Shown here piece after piece: positions 6,325 to 13,751 of a DNA stretch of 13,751 bases. The DNA lies in contig JBGUKW010000157.1 of NCBI GenBank assembly GCA_045114665.1, positions 1 through 13,751 of the forward strand, read 5' to 3'. Under the pieces are notes generated by a model. It did no database searches, had not been told where the DNA came from, and saw only the letters and a list, made by a program, of their open reading frames with translations. This DNA is from CADAWZ01 sp045114665. Its GTDB lineage: Bacteria > Vulcanimicrobiota > CADAWZ01. Made by a program: the position numbers and the translations under genes. The first letter of the stretch is position 1, and every line of letters starts with the position of its first letter.

Positions 6325-7212
6325 ATGATTGAAGTTAATGATTTACATAAATCTTTTGGAAATATAAAGGCACTTGATGGTATTTCTTTCATTGCTAAAG
6401 ATTGCAAAGTAACTGGAGTTATTGGTCCTGATGGGGCAGGGAAGACTACACTTTGTAGAATTTTATCATGCGTTATGTCTTCTGATAGTGGAGATTGTTT
6501 TGTTGATTCTTTAAGTTGTTCACAACAAGCTGAAAAAGTTAAGCGTATAATTGGATATATGCCGAGAGATTATGGCCTTTATCCTGATTTAACTGTTTCT
6601 GAAAATATGGATTTTTATGCAGATTTGTTTGGAATCTATGGGAAAGAGAAAAAAGAACGAAAAGAAAAAATTTTATCTGCAGTTAGAATGGACAAATTTC
6701 AAAATAGGCGTTCAGGTCTTTTGTCAGGTGGTATGAAACAGAAATTACAATTGTCTTGTTCTCTTATTCACAGTCCAAAATATTTGATACTCGATGAGCC
6801 AAGTTATGGTGTCGATCCTGTTTCAAGAAGAGATTTTTGGAAACTCGTTGATGATATTTCAAAAAATACAACAATTATTGTTTCTACTTCTTATATGGAT
6901 GAATCAGAACATTTTGACGATATGATTATTTTAAATAAGGGAAAAATTGTTAAAAATGGTACACCTGAAGAAGTTATAAAAGCTGTTCCATATAAAATGT
7001 ATCGAATTAAAAGCGATCGGCTTATTGAATTTTCTAAAAAAACAGAAAATATGTATAAAAATATGAATCTCTATGGTGATAAAATGCATGTTGTTTTTGA
7101 TGATAAATTTTCTCTTGAATCTCTAAAAACAGATGAATTTGTTGATTATAATATTGAGATAGAAGAGATTACTCCTTCAATGGAAGATGCTTTTATCTAT
7201 TTCACAACATAA
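6325..7212 (+). CDS. ybhF: ABC exporter ATPase, equivalent to the N-terminal half of YbhF
   Basis: This 295-aa ATPase has Walker A GPDGAGKT (34-41), a perfect signature LSGGMKQK (133-140), Walker B YLILDEP with D157 and E158, and D-loop YGVDP. Two catalytic-helper residues are absent. The Q-loop site reads GYMPRDYGLY, with Arg81 where Gln is expected, and the H-loop reads VSTSYMDESE, with Ser189 for His. GPDGAGKTT, GLYPDLTVSEN, LSGGMKQK and STSYMDE match the first ABC domain of E. coli YbhF (from memory). Its C-terminal EEITPSMEDAFIYF matches the tail of that domain before the linker. It probably pairs with the ATPase at 2129-2881 to form an asymmetric dimer. It is the last gene of the operon, 25 bases after the adaptor, preceded by AAAGAG. 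Confidence 0.9.
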   Translation: MIEVNDLHKSFGNIKALDGISFIAKDCKVTGVIGPDGAGKTTLCRILSCVMSSDSGDCFVDSLSCSQQAEKVKRIIGYMPRDYGLYPDLTVSENMDFYADLFGIYGKEKKERKEKILSAVRMDKFQNRRSGLLSGGMKQKLQLSCSLIHSPKYLILDEPSYGVDPVSRRDFWKLVDDISKNTTIIVSTSYMDESEHFDDMIILNKGKIVKNGTPEEVIKAVPYKMYRIKSDRLIEFSKKTENMYKNMNLYGDKMHVVFDDKFSLESLKTDEFVDYNIEIEEITPSMEDAFIYFTT

Positions 7213-7241
7213 AAAAGTTTTTCAAAAATTAATAATAAAAA

Positions 7242-7264
7242 TTTATAAAAGAAGATTTTATAAA
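7242..7264. repeat. 9-bp AT inverted repeat between operons
   Basis: TTTATAAAA (7242-7250), spacer GAAGA, and TTTTATAAA (7256-7264) form an exact inverted repeat in the 155-bp gap after the exporter operon. It could be an operator or a weak hairpin. Pure AT palindromes are common by chance in DNA this AT-rich. It does not match the TetR palindrome at 1118-1144. Confidence 0.3.
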
Positions 7265-7318
7265 AAATAAATAAAGGAAAAATATATTTTTTTAAAGAAA
7301 AAAAATAAGGTTATAAAA

Positions 7319-7342
7319 AGGCTGTTTTTTTAAGGACAGTCT
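7319..7342. other. Small hairpin before the 459-aa gene
   Basis: AGGCTGT (7319-7325) pairs with ACAGTCT (7336-7342) with one G-U pair and a T-rich 10-base loop, 26 bases before the ATG. No T-run follows on the + strand; on the - strand the stem is followed by TTTTT, as in a weak reverse terminator. It could also modulate translation of the next gene, whose AAAGGAAG lies at 7351-7358. Confidence 0.35.
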
Positions 7343-7367
7343 GAATTAAAAAAGGAAGCGTGAAAAC

Positions 7368-8747
7368 ATGAAAATATCCTTGAAAAAAGCAGAACTTGAA
7401 AGCATGGAATTAAGTGCTGTTCTTAATTTTATAAGAGAAATTTCAGCTAATTATCAGCCTGTACTCTATTCAATAAGAAAAGAATATCGCAAGAGGCTTG
7501 GTCTTCCAGAAGAGACAAATGACAAATGGTGGGATGAAATCACATCTGAAAAATTAGAAGATGAGGGCATATTTGGTGATATAGTTCTAAACAAAAATAA
7601 AGACATTTTATTTTATAAAATTGAATTGTATGAAAAATATATACAAATTGGTTTTATTGGAAATAATCTTACAGAAGATTTTGATTCATTTTTCAAAACA
7701 ATGTCTGAATTAGCAGATAAATATTTTGATAAAAAAGTTGTTTGGACTGCAAATGAATATGATTCAGAGATAAAGCATGTAATTGATGAACAATCATGTA
7801 CTTGTAATCCAACAGAAGAAGAAAATGAGCTTTCAATAATACTTGAAGATGAAAAAACAAGAGATTTCTTGATGAAGATAAAGGATATTACATCTGCTTC
7901 AATAACAAGTATATTTCCAAAAGATGAACTTTCTTCATTAGCTCCAATTGTTGATATGTTTGAAAAGAGACAGGTCATAACAAAAGATTTTGTTGTTCTC
8001 TGTAGTAAAACTGGACAGCCAATTTTGAAAGTTTCTTCAAAAAGTGCTTTAGAAGAAACTCCACAAGGTGCTAATAAATGTTTTATCTGTGGAAATCCAC
8101 TTTCAAAAGAAACTATTGATGAAATTGTTTCATGTAGTTCGACAGGAAAGAAATTCATTGAGCATGGATATTGGCTACAAGTAAGAATAATTCATGCACT
8201 TGAAAAAGCAGGTATCAAATCAGACCAAGTTAGACTTTGGGTATCAGATAATGATATAACATATATGTTCTCAATAATTAATGGTCAGTCATTCTTATTT
8301 GTACTTGCAGATAACAAAGTAACAATAGAAGATATTTACAAGATCAAATTATATGTTGAATCATATAATATAGACAATGTACTTTTAATCTCTACAAAAA
8401 ATATTCCATTGGTCATTAAAAAATATATCGAAAATTCAAGCACAGAAGATGTAAGTTTCAACTTCATTGAAACCCTCAATTCAATAGATGACACAATTGA
8501 ACTCTTCATAATTGACCGCTGTTCAGTGTATGTTTCAAAATTGTTGAGTTCATTTATCACATTTACACCTGTAAAAATAAATGAACTTGTTATCGAAAGC
8601 ATAACAAATACTATTCCAACAGTCCAGAAAGCAAAAAACATTGATGAAAAAAAGATAGATGAAATTGAAGAAATTCCAGTAGATGAAGCACCAACCAAAA
8701 AGGGTAAAAAAGGCAAAAAGACAGAAATTATAGAACTTGATATTTAG
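7368..8747 (+). CDS. Hypothetical protein, 459 aa, possible Cys3-His metal site
   Basis: I do not recognise this protein. It has no signal peptide and no membrane segment, and is rich in acidic and lysine residues, so it is probably cytoplasmic. The N-terminal third (1-140) is charged. A central part leads to KCFICGNPL, where C238, C241, C256 and H266 have spacing that could bind zinc. After that, HGYWLQVRIIHALEKAGI and VRLWVSDNDITYMFSIINGQ, followed by SFLFVLADNK, form an alternating alpha/beta pattern. This faintly recalls restriction-like PD-(D/E)xK folds, but the expected ExK is not present, so I do not assign it. The C-terminus is acidic, then lysine-rich (KKGKKGKK). AAAGGAAG sits 9 bases before the ATG. 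It lies alone between two exporter operons, with its own terminator. Confidence 0.85.
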   Translation: MKISLKKAELESMELSAVLNFIREISANYQPVLYSIRKEYRKRLGLPEETNDKWWDEITSEKLEDEGIFGDIVLNKNKDILFYKIELYEKYIQIGFIGNNLTEDFDSFFKTMSELADKYFDKKVVWTANEYDSEIKHVIDEQSCTCNPTEEENELSIILEDEKTRDFLMKIKDITSASITSIFPKDELSSLAPIVDMFEKRQVITKDFVVLCSKTGQPILKVSSKSALEETPQGANKCFICGNPLSKETIDEIVSCSSTGKKFIEHGYWLQVRIIHALEKAGIKSDQVRLWVSDNDITYMFSIINGQSFLFVLADNKVTIEDIYKIKLYVESYNIDNVLLISTKNIPLVIKKYIENSSTEDVSFNFIETLNSIDDTIELFIIDRCSVYVSKLLSSFITFTPVKINELVIESITNTIPTVQKAKNIDEKKIDEIEEIPVDEAPTKKGKKGKKTEIIELDI

Positions 8748-8775
8748 TTTTTGGATATTTGTATAATTTATAAAG

Positions 8776-8818
8776 TAACACCGTTTATCACTGTGGGGGT
8801 AGAACGGTGTTATTTTTT
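8776..8818 (+). terminator. Intrinsic terminator after the 459-aa gene
   Basis: TAACACCGTT (8776-8785) and AACGGTGTTA (8803-8812) are exact 10-bp arms around a 17-base loop containing GGGGG, followed by six T (8813-8818). It ends 71 bases after the stop codon and isolates this gene from the TolC-MacAB operon. Confidence 0.92.
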
Positions 8819-8859
8819 AATAAATTCATTAAAAATTTAATAAAATTTTCATTCAAATA

Positions 8860-8877
8860 TGATATAATAAATATAAT
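8860..8877 (+). promoter_or_regulatory. Extended -10 promoter of the TolC-MacAB operon
   Basis: TGATATAAT (8860-8868) is a perfect -10 box with the extended TGn element. A second TATAAT follows at 8872-8877. No convincing -35 lies 16-18 bases upstream, which an extended -10 can tolerate. It sits after the terminator and about 50 bases before the first gene, so it is the natural operon promoter. Confidence 0.6.
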
Positions 8878-8922
8878 TAAGAAGGGCATAAAAAATAAAG
8901 GAAAAATCAATTGGTTTAAATT

Positions 8923-10386
8923 ATGAAAAAATTTTGTACATTGATATATTTCCTGTCAATATTCTCTTTTGTCATGCCTCCTGTATTTGCAGATAATATT
9001 GTTGAAGATAAACAAGTCGTAATAACTCAGGTTGCTGAGGATGTCCAAGACAAGGAAAAAATTGAAGCAATAAAACCAAATACAGAAATAAATGAAAAAA
9101 TTTTTGAGCAGAAGGAATTTACAAAAAGTCCTTACATAACTGAAGAATTAAGAGAATATATTGACAGGGCATTAAAATTAAATCCAACTTTGAAGCAAAG
9201 AAGAGCTGAGACTGAAGAATCTTTTTATCAAAATAAAGAAAGCAGAACATCTCTAAGTCCTCAAGTCAATTTTTCTACTTCCTATAGTCAGTCAATGAGA
9301 CAGCCAAGTCGTGATTCTACAGGCAGTTTTAGCTATGGTTTTTCATTAAGACAGTATATAACAGATTTTGGAAAAACATCTAATTTGCTAAAAGTGTCTG
9401 AAGAAAGTTACATATCTTCTATATGTTCTTTAAGGTCTGCAGAGGAAGATGTTGTGTATAATGTAAAAGATGCTTATTATAGATGTATATCAGCAAAATG
9501 TAAAGTAGAAGTTAATCAAGAAAGTTATGATGCTTATGAAAAACATCTAAAAGAGGCAAAAGCATATTTTGAAGCAGGCACAAAATCAAAAATAGAAGTT
9601 ACAACAGCAGAAGTCAATCTTGCAAATGCTGAATATTCATTGACAGAATCAAAAAATGCCTATGAATTAGCACTTATGAAACTTGCAAATGCTATTGGTG
9701 AAATATACAGACATGATTATGATTTTGGTGATGATGCTGATAAGTTATATAAAAATGTTATTCCTATTTTGACAGAAGGAATAGGTGAACTTTTGGCAAC
9801 TGCTAAAAATGAAAGACCTGATTTGATGAGATTGGAATCAAGAATAAGATCTGCAGGCTATTCTTTAAAATCTGTAAGAGCTGAAAGAACTCCTTCTATT
9901 TCTGCAAGTGCAGGTTATAATTGGAGTGGACAGGAATATCCCCCTGATCATAGCTGGAATGTTGGTGCTTCCATGAGTATGCCAATACTCGATGGTGGAA
10001 GTTTGACATATAGAATTAAAGAGGCTGAAATAAGAGTTGAACAGGCTGAACATGCTTATGAAACTTCTTGGCAAAATGCAATATATGAAGTTCAATCTGC
10101 ATTTTTGACAATGAATGACAAATATAAAAATGTGGAATTGACTCAAAAAACACTTGCACAAGCGGAAGAAAATTTTTATCTTGCTGAAAGTAGATATAAT
10201 GTAGGTGTTGGTTCAAATCTTGAATTTGTAGATGCACAAGTATCTCTTTTCAGGGCAAAAATTAATAGAATAAATGCTATAACTGATTATTATATTGCAA
10301 TAGCAAAACTTGAAAAAGCAATAAGTTCAGAATTACATACAAACTATATTGAAAAAGACGGAGTAACAAATTATGAAGAAAAATAA
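8923..10386 (+). CDS. tolC: TolC-family outer-membrane efflux channel
   Basis: This 487-aa protein has a signal peptide (KK, hydrophobic core, cleavage likely after VFA at 23), a charged linker to about residue 70, then two outer-membrane efflux repeats. The first repeat has ITEELREYIDRALKLNPTLK, FSTSYSQSMRQ and LRQYITDFG. The second has ERPDLMRLESRIRSAGYSLK and the MPILDGGSLTYRIKEAE motif, then NVGVGSNLEFVDAQVSLFRA. These are typical of trimeric TolC/OprM channels. A stop just upstream (8917-8919) fixes the start region. AAAGGA at 8898-8903 is too far to be a strong ribosome site. It overlaps macA by 14 bases, so they are cotranscribed. It may also serve the YbhG-type adaptor upstream, which has no channel gene. 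The specific name tolC is by family. Confidence 0.92.
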   Translation: MKKFCTLIYFLSIFSFVMPPVFADNIVEDKQVVITQVAEDVQDKEKIEAIKPNTEINEKIFEQKEFTKSPYITEELREYIDRALKLNPTLKQRRAETEESFYQNKESRTSLSPQVNFSTSYSQSMRQPSRDSTGSFSYGFSLRQYITDFGKTSNLLKVSEESYISSICSLRSAEEDVVYNVKDAYYRCISAKCKVEVNQESYDAYEKHLKEAKAYFEAGTKSKIEVTTAEVNLANAEYSLTESKNAYELALMKLANAIGEIYRHDYDFGDDADKLYKNVIPILTEGIGELLATAKNERPDLMRLESRIRSAGYSLKSVRAERTPSISASAGYNWSGQEYPPDHSWNVGASMSMPILDGGSLTYRIKEAEIRVEQAEHAYETSWQNAIYEVQSAFLTMNDKYKNVELTQKTLAQAEENFYLAESRYNVGVGSNLEFVDAQVSLFRAKINRINAITDYYIAIAKLEKAISSELHTNYIEKDGVTNYEEK

Positions 10387-11992
10387 ATGGTTAGTTCCGA
10401 CAATAACGATTTTGATTATAATCGCAGTATTTTTCTTTTTCATGCAAAATAATGCTGAAAATAAAAAATTGACATATACAACATTAACTGTTGAAAAAGG
10501 AAAAATTACTCAAACAGTTGTAACAACTGGAACTCTTCAGCCTGTTACATCTGTCCAAGTCGGTGCTCAGGTCAATGGAAAAATAGAAAAACTTTATGTT
10601 GACTACAATTCAAAAGTTAAAAAGGGGCAATTGCTTGCAACTATAGACCCTTCAATTTCTGAATCAAAAGTAGAAGAAAGTAGAGCCTCTTATGATTCTT
10701 CACTTGCAAGTTCAAAAAATGTTGAATCACAATATAAAGTAGCATTGGCAAATGTAAAAAAAGCACAGGCAGCTACAAAAACTGCAATGGCAAAACAAGA
10801 GGTTGCAAAAGCAAATCTTGAATCTGCAAAAAATGCTTTAAATTCATCAAAGGCGTCTTATGAAAAATCTAAGGCTACACTTGAAAACAGAAAATTAGAT
10901 TATGAAAGAGCAGAAAGCCTTTACCAACAAAATTTTATCTCTGCTTCTGAGAGAGATACTGCAGAGACAAATTACAAAATAGCTCAGGCTGATATAACAT
11001 CTGCACAAGCAGCAATAAATCAAGCTGAAGCATCTTTAAAATCTGCTCAACTAAATCTTGAAAGTGCAACTTATGATCTTGAATCGACAAGAATATCTGA
11101 AGATAGTGCTAAATTTCAAGCAGATAGTTCGTTAAACCAAGTAAAATCATCTCTTGCACAGGTTTCACAGGCAAAAAGTAGATTAAATCAAGCTGAAGTT
11201 GATTTGGGTTATACAAAAATTTACTCACCTATAGATGGAATAGTAACAAAAAGAGCTGTTTCAGAAGGCCAGACAGTTGCCTCTTCATTTAACACTCCAG
11301 AACTTTTTACAATAGTTGAAAATCTCACAAATATGGAAGTTGTTGCAAATGTCGATGAAGCTGATATTGGAAAAGTAGCTGAAAAAATGGAGGCAACATT
11401 TACTGTTGATGCTTTTCCTACAGAAACATTTAGTGGTGTTGTAAAACAGGTAAGAAAAGTTTCCACAGTAGAATCTGGAGTTGTTACATATCAAGCTGTT
11501 ATATCTGCACATAATCCAGGTGAGAAATTAATGCCTGGAATGACGGCAAATATCACTATTATTTCAAAAATCACTGATGAATGTATAAAAGTTCCAAATG
11601 CTGCACTAAGATTTAAAGCAGATAAAATTCCTGATTTTCCAATGCCACAAAGACATGCAAGAGATGGCAAGAGACCTGATAAAAAAGCTGAATTTGCAGG
11701 TAAAGACAGACCATCTCGTTCAGCTGATTCTTCAAAATCTGGCGAAAGAAGAACTCATAAAAAGCCAGAAGACGCAGAAATGGTATGGGTATTAACCCCA
11801 GCGGGAAATCCAAAACCAGTTAGATTGAGAGTTGGAATAACAGGTGGAAATTACACAGAAGTTGTAAAAGGCGATCTTAAAGAAGGAGATAAAGTTATAA
11901 CAGCAGCTTCAAAGGGCAATAAAAAGGATAAAAAGAAAAATAATAATAGAGGACCAGGTGGTCCAGGTGGCGGTCGTCCAATGAGAGTATAG
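10373..11992 (+). CDS. macA: MacA-type periplasmic adaptor
   Basis: This 539-aa membrane-fusion protein of a MacAB-TolC exporter has an N-terminal membrane anchor (about 6-25), a first lipoyl half (VGAQVNGKIEKLYVDYNSKV), and a very long Ala/Ser/Gln-rich coiled-coil hairpin (about 95-275, including YQQNFISASERDTAETNY at the tip side). A second lipoyl half follows (LGYTKIYSPIDGIVTKRAVS), then a beta-barrel with VDEADIGKV and PGMTANITI. Beyond ALRFKADK, where short MacA proteins go into a membrane-proximal domain, there is a strongly basic Ser/Arg/Lys insert (about 425-465), then MVWVLTPAGNPKPVRLRVGI. The protein ends in a disordered Lys/Asn and GGPGGGRP tail. ACGGAG ends 9 bases before the ATG, inside the tolC 3' end. 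Confidence 0.92.
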   Translation: MKKNKWLVPTITILIIIAVFFFFMQNNAENKKLTYTTLTVEKGKITQTVVTTGTLQPVTSVQVGAQVNGKIEKLYVDYNSKVKKGQLLATIDPSISESKVEESRASYDSSLASSKNVESQYKVALANVKKAQAATKTAMAKQEVAKANLESAKNALNSSKASYEKSKATLENRKLDYERAESLYQQNFISASERDTAETNYKIAQADITSAQAAINQAEASLKSAQLNLESATYDLESTRISEDSAKFQADSSLNQVKSSLAQVSQAKSRLNQAEVDLGYTKIYSPIDGIVTKRAVSEGQTVASSFNTPELFTIVENLTNMEVVANVDEADIGKVAEKMEATFTVDAFPTETFSGVVKQVRKVSTVESGVVTYQAVISAHNPGEKLMPGMTANITIISKITDECIKVPNAALRFKADKIPDFPMPQRHARDGKRPDKKAEFAGKDRPSRSADSSKSGERRTHKKPEDAEMVWVLTPAGNPKPVRLRVGITGGNYTEVVKGDLKEGDKVITAASKGNKKDKKKNNNRGPGGPGGGRPMRV

Positions 11993-12017
11993 TATAGTGG
12001 CAAGAGAGTATAATGAT

Positions 12018-12794
12018 ATGGCAAAAGAAAAAGAAGAAAAAAATAAGAAAACAGTAATTGAAGTCAAGAATCTTGAAAAAATCTATGATTCAGGCGAAGT
12101 AAAAGTTCATGCTCTCCGTGGTATAACATTGAGTGTTTATGACGGAGAACTCGTTGCCATAATGGGTACTTCAGGAAGTGGAAAATCAACACTCATGAAC
12201 ATTTTAGGCTGTCTTGATAAATTGACAAAAGGAGAATACATACTTGACGGCAGAAATGTTTCCAATATGTCGAGAGATGAATTGGCAGATATAAGAAATG
12301 ATCTCATAGGTTTTGTGTTCCAAGGATTTAATCTTCTTGCAAAAACTCCTGCAATAGAAAATGTAGAGCTTCCTCTTTTGTATTCAAGAGCAAGAAGTTA
12401 CAATAAGCAAGAACGTGAGGAAATGGCAAGAAAGGCTCTCGATTCAGTGGGACTTAATGGAAGATATTATCATCAGCCAAATCAACTCTCAGGAGGTCAA
12501 CAACAGAGAGTAGCTATAGCAAGGGCATTGATAAAAAATCCTTCTCTTATTTTGGCGGATGAGCCTACTGGAAATCTTGATTCAAGAACATCTGTTGAAA
12601 TTATGAATATTTTTCAGCAGATGAACAGAAAAAATGGCATAACAGTTGTTTTGGTTACTCACTCTGATGAAATAGCAGAATTTGCTGACAGAGTTATTGT
12701 ATTTAGAGATGGTCTCATAAGAGAAGACAGAAGAAATACAAAACCAAATAACGCTGAAGAAATATTAAAGACTATGCCTGTACCGGAGGAATAA
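12018..12794 (+). CDS. macB: MacB-type ABC transporter ATPase subunit
   Basis: This ATPase of the MacB/LolD/FtsE group has Walker A GTSGSGKST, Q-loop FVFQGFNLL, signature LSGGQQQR, Walker B LILADEPTGNLD and H-loop VTHSDE, all intact. The IENVELPLLYS stretch is typical of the macrolide/lipoprotein-exporter group. In E. coli MacB the ATPase and permease are fused; here they are separate genes, as in many other bacteria. I prefer the ATG at 12018, preceded by AAGAGAG with 9-base spacing. A GTG at 11997, 4 bases after the macA stop, would add seven residues. Both precede the conserved VIEVKNLEKIY start of the domain. Confidence 0.93.
   Translation: MAKEKEEKNKKTVIEVKNLEKIYDSGEVKVHALRGITLSVYDGELVAIMGTSGSGKSTLMNILGCLDKLTKGEYILDGRNVSNMSRDELADIRNDLIGFVFQGFNLLAKTPAIENVELPLLYSRARSYNKQEREEMARKALDSVGLNGRYYHQPNQLSGGQQQRVAIARALIKNPSLILADEPTGNLDSRTSVEIMNIFQQMNRKNGITVVLVTHSDEIAEFADRVIVFRDGLIREDRRNTKPNNAEEILKTMPVPEE
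12785..12790 (+). promoter_or_regulatory. Strong ribosome-binding site for the MacB permease
   Basis: GGAGGA sits 8 bases before the ATG at 12799 and lies inside the last codons of the ATPase gene. It is the strongest Shine-Dalgarno match in the window and fixes the permease start. Confidence 0.85.
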
Positions 12795-12798
12795 AATT

Positions 12799-13751
12799 AT
12801 GTCTCCTTGGGCAACTATGAGAATTGCTTTAAAAGCAATAAATGCCAATAAAATGAGGGCTCTTTTGACAATGCTTGGAATCATAATAGGTGTTGCATCT
12901 GTTATAACGATGGTCAGCATTGGTCAAGGAGTTTCAAAATCAGTTGAAGATAATATATCTTCACTTGGAACAAATCTTTTGACAGTATCTCCATCAATGT
13001 TAAAAACAGGAGGAGTTAGACAAACTTCAACTGTTCATACTTTGACTGTTGATGATAGCAAAGCTATAGAAAGCGAATGTTCTTTTATAACTTATGCCTC
13101 CCCAATGGTTAGAAGAGGAATGCAGATTGTTTATGGAAATCAAAACTGGAGTTCAACTGTCTATGGAGTATCACAAGATTATGATGAAATAAGAAATTGG
13201 CCTGTTTCTGAAGGTGAATTTTTTACAGAACAAGATGTAAAAGGCAGTGCTAAAGTCTGTGTAATAGGTAATACTATTGTTGAAAATTTGTTCAATGGAG
13301 AAAATCCAATAGATCAAGTTATAAGAGTTCAAAAAGTACCATTTAGAGTTGTTGGGGTTTTACAGACAAAAGGTGAAGGAATGGGAGGAGACCAAGATGA
13401 TGTCATAATGGTTCCATACACAACAGCCCTTTCTCGTATAAGTAGAATGAAATATATTCAATCTATCGTATGTTCTGTTTCAGCAGAAGAATATACAGAA
13501 CAAGCTGTAGATGAAGTTACAACACTTTTAAGACAGAGACACCATTTAAAAGATGATGCAGAAGATGACTTTACAATAGGGTCACAGGCTGATATAAAAG
13601 AGACTATGGCACAGACAATGGGAATGTTGACATTATTTTTGTCTGCAATAGCTTTCATATCTCTTTTAGTAGGTGGAATAGGAATTATGAATATAATGCT
13701 TGTTTCTGTTACTGAAAGAATTCGAGAAATTGGTATTAGAATGGCACTTGG
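12799..13751 (+). CDS. MacB/FtsX-type ABC permease, 3' end cut by window
   Basis: This is 317 codons without a stop. Translation from ATG gives MSPWATMRIALKAINANK, then a membrane segment with MLGIIIGVASVITMVSIG (about residues 20-45). A periplasmic MacB-type domain follows (about 46-265, with LGTNLLTVSP and FRVVGVLQTKG). A second membrane segment from about residue 275 leads into the FtsX-family signature GGIGIMNIMLVSVTERIREI, then GIRMALG at the edge. Two further membrane segments should lie beyond the window, since the family is about 400 aa. It starts 4 bases after the ATPase stop, behind GGAGGA. With the ATPase, MacA and TolC-like proteins it completes the exporter. Confidence 0.92.
   Translation, partial: MSPWATMRIALKAINANKMRALLTMLGIIIGVASVITMVSIGQGVSKSVEDNISSLGTNLLTVSPSMLKTGGVRQTSTVHTLTVDDSKAIESECSFITYASPMVRRGMQIVYGNQNWSSTVYGVSQDYDEIRNWPVSEGEFFTEQDVKGSAKVCVIGNTIVENLFNGENPIDQVIRVQKVPFRVVGVLQTKGEGMGGDQDDVIMVPYTTALSRISRMKYIQSIVCSVSAEEYTEQAVDEVTTLLRQRHHLKDDAEDDFTIGSQADIKETMAQTMGMLTLFLSAIAFISLLVGGIGIMNIMLVSVTERIREIGIRMAL

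Noticed and set aside
7613..8158. Minus-strand 181-aa ORF opposite the 459-aa gene
   Set aside because: It lies fully within a gene with a good ribosome site and terminator. The low-complexity Ser-rich translation is what antisense of an AT-rich gene gives.
9865..10237. Overlapping minus-strand ORFs inside the TolC-like gene, and similar ones inside other genes
   Set aside because: They are antisense shadows of confident protein families, with no start signals of their own.
97..12794. None of the eleven complete genes ends in TGA, which hinted at TGA recoding
   Set aside because: All families read through at normal length under the standard code with TGG for Trp, and AT-rich genomes favour TAA. 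Eleven genes are too few to argue recoding.

Overview
The window is AT-rich DNA with every recognisable gene on the + strand. It comes from a diderm (Gram-negative-type) bacterium, because it encodes a TolC-family outer-membrane channel and two periplasmic adaptor proteins. Base composition, short intergenic gaps and mixed Shine-Dalgarno strength fit a low-GC host-associated or anaerobic lineage. I cannot fix the phylum from this sequence; Vampirovibrionia/Gastranaerophilales or Elusimicrobiota are guesses only.

Layout: (1) At 1-96 there is a short leader or RNA tail with two stem-loops. It is followed by a 309-aa protein that has the tandem ACT domains of aspartokinase but a decayed kinase domain, closed by a strong intrinsic terminator (1051-1085). 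(2) At 1118-1740 a TetR-family repressor lies behind a perfect 27-bp palindrome that overlaps its own -10 box. (3) At 1741-2128 a 388-bp gene-free spacer carries two adjacent inverted-repeat elements that share a short module. (4) At 2129-7212 a five-gene exporter operon matches the E. coli YbhGFSR system (ATPase, permease, permease, HlyD-type adaptor, ATPase). The double ATPase YbhF is here split into two genes, with the C-terminal half first and the N-terminal half last. (5) At 7368-8747 a 459-aa protein of unknown function has a possible Cys/His metal site and ends at a strong terminator. (6) From 8919 to the window end there is a tripartite macrolide-type exporter operon: TolC-like channel, MacA adaptor, MacB-type ATPase, and the MacB/FtsX-type permease cut by the window edge.

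How the genes work together: the TetR protein probably represses itself and perhaps the downstream Ybh-type pump through read-through. The Ybh-type pump has an adaptor but no outer-membrane channel of its own, so it could borrow the TolC-like protein encoded next to it. The two ATPases of the Ybh-type pump look asymmetric: the first keeps the Q-loop and H-loop residues but has an altered signature, and the second has a perfect signature but lacks both of those residues. As a heterodimer this predicts one working and one degenerate ATP site.

The most unusual items are the split and rearranged YbhF, the paired palindromic elements between regulator and operon, the kinase-dead aspartokinase-like protein, and the unknown 459-aa protein.
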